This document shows, one piece after another, positions 1 to 3,776 of a stretch of DNA of 6,430 nt. The position numbers and the translations under genes are program-made. How positions within the stretch are numbered: position 1 is the stretch's first letter; each line of letters begins with the position of its first letter. The DNA is from Rhodanobacter sp. GTDB lineage: Bacteria > Pseudomonadota > Gammaproteobacteria > Xanthomonadales > Rhodanobacteraceae. The notes beneath the pieces are model-generated. The model was not told where the DNA came from. It was given only the letters and a program-made list of their open reading frames with translations, and searched no databases. The DNA is taken from positions 1 through 6,430 of the forward strand of contig JAPHUU010000418.1 in assembly GCA_026193555.1 (NCBI GenBank), in the 5' to 3' direction.

Positions 1-465
1 CAAGTCACCCCGATCACGCTTCCCGTGGACGTGGAGCGGATCCAGCAATTGCTCCCGCATCGCTACCCGTTCCTGCTGGTGGACCGGGTCATCGAAATGG
101 AGCCGAACGTCAGTGCGGTGGCGCTGAAGAACGTCACCTTCAACGAGCCGTTCTTCCAGGGTCACTTTCCCGGCCATCCGGTGATGCCGGGCGTGCTGAT
201 CATCGAGGCGATGGCGCAGACCGCCGGGCTGCTGACCCAGCTCAGCAACCGCATGAAGGGCGACCACAACGCCTCACTGTTCTATCTTGTGAAGGTCGAT
301 AATGCGCGCTTCTCCGCGGTCGTCGTCCCCGGCGACCAGTTGCGGATGGAAGTGCGGCTCAAGCGCCTGATGCGCGGCATGGGACTGTTCATCGCGCGCG
401 CCCTGGTCGACGGCAAGGAGGTAGCGAGCTGCGAGCTGATGTGTGCCGCGAGGTCGGACAAATGA
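1..465 (+). CDS. fabZ: 3-hydroxyacyl-[acyl-carrier-protein] dehydratase FabZ, 5' end outside the window
   Basis: FabZ is a cytoplasmic hot-dog-fold enzyme that removes water from 3-hydroxyacyl-ACP to give trans-2-enoyl-ACP in type II fatty acid elongation. Counting from the GTG at 25, the family N-terminal motif [13 protein letters not shown] is at residues 9-21. The catalytic His is H47 in [10 protein letters not shown] and the catalytic Glu is E61 in [11 protein letters not shown], matching H54 and E68 of the E. coli enzyme. The conserved DNARF and VVPGDQL segments follow. The frame is open to the window edge and reads QVTPITLP before the GTG. That GTG has no ribosome binding site and would make the protein about seven residues short at the N-terminus compared with E. 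coli, so the true start probably lies upstream. The stop overlaps the lpxA start (ATGA), indicating translational coupling. FabZ and LpxA compete for the same 3-hydroxyacyl-ACP pool, which fits their pairing. The identification is very secure; the start is unknown. Confidence 0.97.
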   Translation, partial: QVTPITLPVDVERIQQLLPHRYPFLLVDRVIEMEPNVSAVALKNVTFNEPFFQGHFPGHPVMPGVLIIEAMAQTAGLLTQLSNRMKGDHNASLFYLVKVDNARFSAVVVPGDQLRMEVRLKRLMRGMGLFIARALVDGKEVASCELMCAARSDK

Positions 466-1235
466 TCCATGCCACCGCGCTGATCGATCCCTCGGCCGTC
501 ATTGGCGCCAATGTCAGCATCGGCGCCTACAGTGTCATCGGTGCAGAGGTGGAAATCGGCGAGGGCACAACGGTCGGTCCGCACGTCGTCATCGAGGGGC
601 CGACCCGGATCGGACGCGACAACCAGATCACCCAGTTCGTCTCCCTTGGTGGCGCGCCGCAGGACAAGAAGTTTGCCGGCGAGCATACCGAACTGGTGAT
701 CGGCGACCGTAACCTGATCCGCGAATTTGCCACCATCAACCGTGGTACCGGTGACGGCGGCGGCGTTACCCGCATCGGCGACGACAACTGGCTGCTCGCC
801 TATGTGCACGTGGCGCACGACTGCCAGATTGGCAACCATGTGGTGTTCTCCAACTACTCGGCACTGGCCGGTCACGTCGAAATCGGCGACTGGACGATCC
901 TGTCCGGCTATTCGGGCGTGCACCAGTTCTGCAAGGTCGGCGCGCACGCGTTCATCGGCATGGGCTGCCTGGTCGGTTCGGATGTGCCGCCGTTCGTGAT
1001 GATGGCCAACGAGCAGCACGGTCGACCCCGTGGAATCAACAGCGAAGGCCTGAAACGACGTGGCTTCGACGCGACACGCATCGCGGCCATCAAGCGCGCC
1101 TATCGCACCCTCTACATGGCTGGGCTGTCACTGCCCGAGGCCCGCGAAAAGCTGGCAGAGCAGGCCCGTGACAGCGAGGATGTCCGTGCCATGCTCGAAT
1201 TTCTGAATCACAGCGAACGGGCACTGGCCCGCTGA
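462..1235 (+). CDS. lpxA: acyl-ACP--UDP-N-acetylglucosamine O-acyltransferase LpxA
   Basis: LpxA transfers a 3-hydroxyacyl chain from ACP to the 3-OH of UDP-GlcNAc, the first step of lipid A synthesis, as a cytoplasmic homotrimer. The 257-residue protein (E. coli 262) begins [15 protein letters not shown], followed by left-handed beta-helix hexapeptide repeats to about residue 185 and a helical C-terminal domain ([11 protein letters not shown] at 192-202). The catalytic base is H119 in VHVAHD (E. coli H125), with H138 in LAGH and H154 in VHQF. The substrate-contact segment QDKK is at 67-70. The acyl-length ruler position (E. coli G173) is M167 here, predicting a short hydroxyacyl chain. I chose the ATG at 462 because it aligns with E. 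coli LpxA, overlaps the fabZ stop as ATGA and has GAGG at 450-453 eight bases upstream. An upstream in-frame GTG at 441 would add seven residues with no family counterpart. Confidence 0.98.
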   Translation: MIHATALIDPSAVIGANVSIGAYSVIGAEVEIGEGTTVGPHVVIEGPTRIGRDNQITQFVSLGGAPQDKKFAGEHTELVIGDRNLIREFATINRGTGDGGGVTRIGDDNWLLAYVHVAHDCQIGNHVVFSNYSALAGHVEIGDWTILSGYSGVHQFCKVGAHAFIGMGCLVGSDVPPFVMMANEQHGRPRGINSEGLKRRGFDATRIAAIKRAYRTLYMAGLSLPEAREKLAEQARDSEDVRAMLEFLNHSERALAR

Positions 1236-1243
1236 GCTGCGGC

Positions 1244-1268
1244 CCGACAGGCGCCAGGCGCTTGTCGG
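1244..1268 (+). promoter_or_regulatory. strong hairpin in the lpxA-lpxB spacer
   Basis: The sequence CCGACAGGCGC (1244-1254), a CAG triloop, then GCGCTTGTCGG (1258-1268) forms an 11-bp stem with ten Watson-Crick pairs and one G-U pair (1250 with 1262). It starts eight bases after the lpxA stop and ends 45 bases before the lpxB start. It is followed by AAAATCC rather than a run of T, so it does not look like a standard intrinsic terminator in either direction. I infer an RNA element in the operon transcript, such as a stability, processing or attenuation hairpin, or a solitary palindromic repeat unit. The pairing is seen directly; the role is unknown. Confidence 0.6.
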
Positions 1269-1313
1269 AAAATCCAGCACGCGCTCCGGCGTCTGCTTTG
1301 CGAAGGGGACGAA

Positions 1314-2531
1314 ATGCAAAACATGGACGTCTCCACCCGTGCCCCGCTCATCGCCATCCTCGCCGGTGAAGACTCCGGCGACCAGCTCGGCGCCGATCTG
1401 ATCATCGCGTTGCGCCAGCGTTATCCCCAGGCACGTTTCGTCGGCATCGGTGGCGCCCGCATGCAGGTGCAGGGCTTTGACTCCTGGCATGACATCCGCG
1501 AGCTTTCCCTGTTCGGCTTCAGCGAGGTGATCATGCACCTGCCGCGGCTGCTGCGACTGCGCAGGCGCCTGCTGAAGCGATTGCTCGCTGCGCGCCCGGA
1601 TGTCGTCATCGGCATCGACGCGCCGGATTTCAATCTTGGGGTCGAGCAACGCCTGAAACGCGCTGGCGTGCGCACCGTGCATTACGTCAGCCCCTCGGTC
1701 TGGGCGTGGCGCGAAAAACGTGCTGAAAAGATCGGCCGCAGCGCCGATCGCGTGCTCTGCCTGTTTCCGATGGAGCCGGAAATCTATGCCAGACATGGCA
1801 TCGACGCCCGTTTCGTCGGGCATCCGCTGGCTGATCGTTTTGCCCTGGTGTCGGATCGCTCGGGTGCACGCGATGCCCTGCAGCTGCCGCAGCAGGTACC
1901 GGTGCTGGCTCTGCTGCCGGGCAGCCGACCTTCCGAACTGGCACGCATGGGAAAGATTTTCATCGATGCCGCCCGCCAGCTGGCGGCCGCCTTGCCCGGG
2001 TTGCGCATTGTGATCCCCGCAGCCAACCCGCAGGTATACGCACGCCTCCAGGCGCTGCTGGCGGGTGGGGCGCGCGATGAGGCCTCACCGCTGCTGCTGG
2101 ACGGTCAGGCGCACGAGGTCATGCTGGCCGCCGACGTGGTGCTGCTGGCTTCCGGAACCGCCACGCTCGAAGCGATGCTGGCCAAGCGCCCGATGGTCGT
2201 CGGCTATCGCGTGGCGCCATTGAGCTATCGGATTGCCCGCGCGATGAAGATGCTGAAAACCGACATCTATTCGCTGCCCAACATACTGGCCCGTGCCAGC
2301 GGCCTCGGCGATGCGCTGCCGGTGCCCGAACTGATGCAGGAGGACTGCACCGCCGAAAATCTGGCCAGCGCCACCCTCGCGCTGTTTCGCGACAGCGAAC
2401 GGCGCAGTCGCATCGTCAGCACGTTCGAGCAGCTGCACCTGTCGTTGCGCGGCGACCTGGTGGGCCTGGCGGGGGATCGGGCGGCAGCGGCGATTGCCGA
2501 GTTGATCGATGAAAGCCATGCCCGTGGGTAA
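1314..2531 (+). CDS. lpxB: lipid-A-disaccharide synthase LpxB
   Basis: LpxB is a GT-B fold, family GT19 glycosyltransferase at the inner face of the cytoplasmic membrane. It joins UDP-2,3-diacylglucosamine to lipid X, forming the beta-1,6 lipid A disaccharide and releasing UDP. The product is 405 residues (E. coli 382), slightly longer at both ends. Recognisable motifs in order are [15 protein letters not shown] at 16-30, GIDAPDFN at 100-107 (D102 matches essential D98 of E. coli), [14 protein letters not shown] at 123-136, FVGHPLADR at 167-175, LLPGSR at 200-205 (R205 matches E. coli R201), [13 protein letters not shown] at 277-289, PMVVGYR at 293-299, KTDIYSLPN at 315-323 and LMQEDC at 340-345. 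The ATG at 1314 is chosen because AAGGGGA lies at 1303-1309 at normal spacing; another ATG at 1323 is too far from it. The 78-bp spacer from lpxA is unusual for this operon. The stop codon lies inside the rnhB reading frame. Confidence 0.98.
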   Translation: MQNMDVSTRAPLIAILAGEDSGDQLGADLIIALRQRYPQARFVGIGGARMQVQGFDSWHDIRELSLFGFSEVIMHLPRLLRLRRRLLKRLLAARPDVVIGIDAPDFNLGVEQRLKRAGVRTVHYVSPSVWAWREKRAEKIGRSADRVLCLFPMEPEIYARHGIDARFVGHPLADRFALVSDRSGARDALQLPQQVPVLALLPGSRPSELARMGKIFIDAARQLAAALPGLRIVIPAANPQVYARLQALLAGGARDEASPLLLDGQAHEVMLAADVVLLASGTATLEAMLAKRPMVVGYRVAPLSYRIARAMKMLKTDIYSLPNILARASGLGDALPVPELMQEDCTAENLASATLALFRDSERRSRIVSTFEQLHLSLRGDLVGLAGDRAAAAIAELIDESHARG

Positions 2532-3180
2532 GCTTGTAGCGAGTACCCACCCCTCACCCCGACCGGCTCCCCGTGAGGAGAAACGGGCGAACGAAAAAGG
2601 CGTCCTCATCGCCGGCGTGGACGAGGCCGGTCGCGGCCCGCTGGCCGGGCCACTGGCGGTGGCGGCGGTTGTACTCGACCCGAGCCACCTGATCGCCGGC
2701 CTGAACGATTCCAAGAAACTCAGTGCGGCGAAGCGCGAGGCGCTGTATCCGCAGATCATCGAACATGCGCTGGCCTATTGCGTGGTGCTGGTCGAGCCGG
2801 ACGAGATCGACCGGCTGAATATTTTCCAGGCCACCATGACCGGCATGAGTCGCGCCGTGGCTGGCCTGATGCCTGCCGCTCATGAGGCATGGGTGGACGG
2901 CAACAAGCTGCCGAAGGACCTGCCCTGCCCCGGTCGCGCCATCGTTGGCGGTGATGCCCTGGTCCCGTCGATCAGTGCCGCCTCGATCCTGGCCAAGGTC
3001 ACCCGCGACCGGCTGATGCTGGCGATGGACGCATGCCATCCCGGCTATGGCTTCGCGGTGCACAAGGGCTATCCGACGCCGGCACACCTGGCCGCTCTGC
3101 AACAGCTCGGGCCCTGCGCGCAGCACCGTCGCAGCTTTGCCCCGGTACGATTGATGCTGGAGCAAGGCGCGCTGTTCTGA
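2509..3180 (+). CDS. rnhB: ribonuclease HII RnhB with a repeat-derived N-terminal tail
   Basis: RNase HII nicks RNA in RNA-DNA hybrids and removes single ribonucleotides misincorporated into DNA. The catalytic core starts at about residue 32: D38 and E39 in [10 protein letters not shown]130 in WVDGNKLPK and D149 in [24 protein letters not shown] form the four-acid metal site, corresponding to D16, E17, D108 and D126 of E. coli RnhB. The signatures LNDSKKLS (65-72), [10 protein letters not shown] (185-194) and HRRSFAPV (206-213) are also present. Residues 1-30 are Pro/Arg/Lys-rich ([14 protein letters not shown] at 13-26), unlike the family, and are encoded by a degenerate dispersed repeat. 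Possible starts are ATG 2509, ATG 2518 and GTG 2524; all overlap the end of lpxB and none has a good ribosome binding site, so translation is probably coupled. A GAGGAG at 2575-2580 has no in-frame start after it. The identity is certain; the start is not. Confidence 0.96.
   Translation: MKAMPVGKLVASTHPSPRPAPREEKRANEKGVLIAGVDEAGRGPLAGPLAVAAVVLDPSHLIAGLNDSKKLSAAKREALYPQIIEHALAYCVVLVEPDEIDRLNIFQATMTGMSRAVAGLMPAAHEAWVDGNKLPKDLPCPGRAIVGGDALVPSISAASILAKVTRDRLMLAMDACHPGYGFAVHKGYPTPAHLAALQQLGPCAQHRRSFAPVRLMLEQGALF
2524..2580 (+). repeat. degenerate C-rich dispersed (REP-like) repeat at the lpxB-rnhB junction
   Basis: The stretch contains CACCCCTCACCCC (2548-2560), then GACC, then CTCCCCGTGAGGAG (2567-2580), where CTCC can pair with GGAG. 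This resembles the dispersed CCCTCACCCC...CTCCCC extragenic repeats common in proteobacterial genomes, whose in-frame translation gives peptides such as HPSPxPxPRxE. Just upstream, GTGGGTA (2524-2530) and TACCCAC (2544-2550) form a perfect 7-bp inverted repeat with a 13-base loop that includes the end of the lpxB stop codon. The match to a repeat family is from memory; other copies would lie outside this window. Confidence 0.5.
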
Positions 3181-3370
3181 ACCAGTCCGGCCGATCTCAG
3201 GTCGCTTTGCGACACGCTCGCCCGCGACATAGGCCTTAAGTCCCGGAAACTTTCCGCGCCGCAAAGGCATCAAAAAGGGCAGGACTCGTCCCGCACGGAT
3301 GCGCGGCGCCACGGCTCGTCCCGGCGCACCTCACGACGGGACAGATGCCATCAGCGCACCCACTCGATCC
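3181..3370. other. rnhB downstream intergenic region with short dyads
   Basis: I find no convincing gene here. It holds a small hairpin GTCGC-TTT-GCGAC (3201-3213) 20 bases after the rnhB stop, without a following T run. A 13-base palindrome CGGAAACTTTCCG (3244-3256) is flanked almost symmetrically by GCCTT (3233-3237) and AAGGC (3264-3268). A 9-bp direct repeat CTCGTCCCG occurs at 3285-3293 and 3315-3323, the second copy facing CGGGAC at 3337-3342. The nested dyad could be a protein-binding site or part of a dispersed intergenic repeat. No clear sigma-70 promoter was found, although TTGCGA at 3207 resembles a -35 box without a good -10 partner. Confidence 0.4.
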
Positions 3371-3375
3371 AGGAG
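3371..3375 (+). promoter_or_regulatory. ribosome binding site of the small gene
   Basis: AGGAG lies five bases before the ATG at 3381, a consensus Shine-Dalgarno sequence at good spacing. It is the best ribosome binding site in the intergenic gap and the main reason to take the following small frame seriously. It also decides the start against the upstream in-frame ATG at 3345, which lacks such a site. Confidence 0.55.
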
Positions 3376-3380
3376 CAGCC

Positions 3381-3596
3381 ATGACTTTCTTCAGCCTTTA
3401 CCGTGCCAACCCGGCGATACCTTCATTCGCAACCGCACCCCCGGACACGATCGACCATACCGCCTCCGAAACAACCCCGCCCGTCAGCGCAAGCCCGACG
3501 CCGCACCTTGACTTCGATCTTCAACCGCTCAAGGTGCCTGCGCTTGATCACTATGTCGCACTGCACGAAGACAATGCGTACTTCCGCGTCCACTGA
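3381..3596 (+). CDS. possible small acidic, proline-rich protein (71 aa), unrecognised
   Basis: I do not recognise this protein. The frame encodes 71 residues, starting MTFFSLYRANPAIPS and ending HEDNAYFRVH. The middle (about 20-45) is rich in Pro, Thr, Ser and Ala and looks disordered. The C-terminal third (LDFDLQPLKVPALDHYVALHEDNAYFRVH region) is richer in hydrophobic and aromatic residues and in Asp/His, and might be the conserved part. There are ten prolines, eight acidic residues, three basic Lys/Arg and five histidines, with no obvious signal peptide or membrane helix. Support comes from AGGAG five bases before the ATG and from lying alone in a gap otherwise free of genes. Against it, by hand count only about two thirds of third codon positions are G or C, lower than its neighbours, and no family is evident. 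It could be a real lineage-specific gene or a chance frame. It ends 180 bp before dnaE. Confidence 0.45.
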   Translation: MTFFSLYRANPAIPSFATAPPDTIDHTASETTPPVSASPTPHLDFDLQPLKVPALDHYVALHEDNAYFRVH

Positions 3597-3607
3597 GGGC
3601 GCTCCCG

Positions 3608-3660
3608 GCCGGCAGTGAGATCTGATCCGATCGTGCTGCCGGCACGCTCGCCAGCGAGCG
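3608..3660 (+). repeat. two consecutive hairpins after the small gene
   Basis: GCCGGCAG (3608-3615) and CTGCCGGC (3636-3643) form a perfect 8-bp stem around a 20-base loop that contains three GATC words spaced five bases apart. Immediately after it, CGCTCG (3645-3650) and CGAGCG (3655-3660) form a 6-bp stem with a CCAG tetraloop. Neither is followed by a T run. Placed 11 bases after the small gene stop, they could protect a 3' end, support Rho-dependent termination or be part of a structured dnaE leader. The pairing is direct; the function is inferred. Confidence 0.45.
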
Positions 3661-3667
3661 CAGCAAT

Positions 3668-3705
3668 CCCTTGAGATGCTGTTGCCACGCAAGGGTTCGC
3701 GCAAC
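3668..3705 (+). repeat. overlapping alternative stems upstream of dnaE
   Basis: CCCTTG (3668-3673) pairs with CAAGGG (3690-3695), and GTTGC (3681-3685) pairs with GCAAC (3701-3705). The two stems overlap, so they could form a pseudoknot or be mutually exclusive. Short stems of this size can occur by chance in GC-rich DNA, so support is modest. Confidence 0.3.
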
Positions 3706-3722
3706 GCCTGCGGAAGTCAATC

Positions 3723-3751
3723 TTGCCGCTGCGCCGGGTGCCGGTTAGCCT
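3723..3751 (+). promoter_or_regulatory. weak candidate sigma-70 promoter for dnaE
   Basis: TTGCCG (3723-3728) and TAGCCT (3746-3751) are separated by 17 bases and match the -35 and -10 consensus at 4 of 6 and 3 of 6 positions. Transcription would begin near 3758, giving a leader of about 20 bases that is almost entirely the hairpin next to the dnaE start. The match is weak, and dnaE may instead be read from the upstream operon. Confidence 0.22.
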
Positions 3752-3754
3752 GCA

Positions 3755-3775
3755 CGGACTCACCACACAAGTCCG
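3755..3775 (+). promoter_or_regulatory. hairpin abutting the dnaE start codon
   Basis: CGGACT (3755-3760) and AGTCCG (3770-3775) form a perfect 6-bp stem with the purely A/C loop CACCACACA. The stem ends one base before the ATG at 3777 and occupies the place of a Shine-Dalgarno sequence, which dnaE lacks. It could limit ribosome entry or be a protein-binding site for control of dnaE. The structure is seen; regulation is inferred. Confidence 0.45.
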
Positions 3776-3776
3776 C

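Noticed and set aside
25..27. GTG as the fabZ start
   Set aside because: There is no ribosome binding site before it, the frame is open to the window edge, and FabZ proteins usually have several more residues before LLPHRYPF.
441..443. GTG as the lpxA start
   Set aside because: It adds seven residues not seen in LpxA and lies deep in fabZ; the ATG at 462 has a ribosome binding site and the usual ATGA overlap.
282..1019. Minus-strand open frame of 245 codons opposite fabZ and lpxA
   Set aside because: It lies wholly over two strongly recognised genes and resembles no family; it is a shadow of GC-rich coding.
1244..1275. Intrinsic terminator between lpxA and lpxB
   Set aside because: The stem is strong but is followed by AAAATCC, not a T run, on either strand, and termination here would cut off lpxB.
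2554..3312. Minus-strand open frame of 252 codons opposite rnhB
   Set aside because: Most of it overlaps rnhB, which has all its catalytic motifs. The non-overlapping start has no ribosome binding site or recognisable domain.
3299..3511. Alternative 70-codon + strand frame overlapping the small gene
   Set aside because: It has no ribosome binding site, ends inside the better supported frame and gives an Arg/Pro-rich sequence typical of out-of-frame GC-rich DNA.
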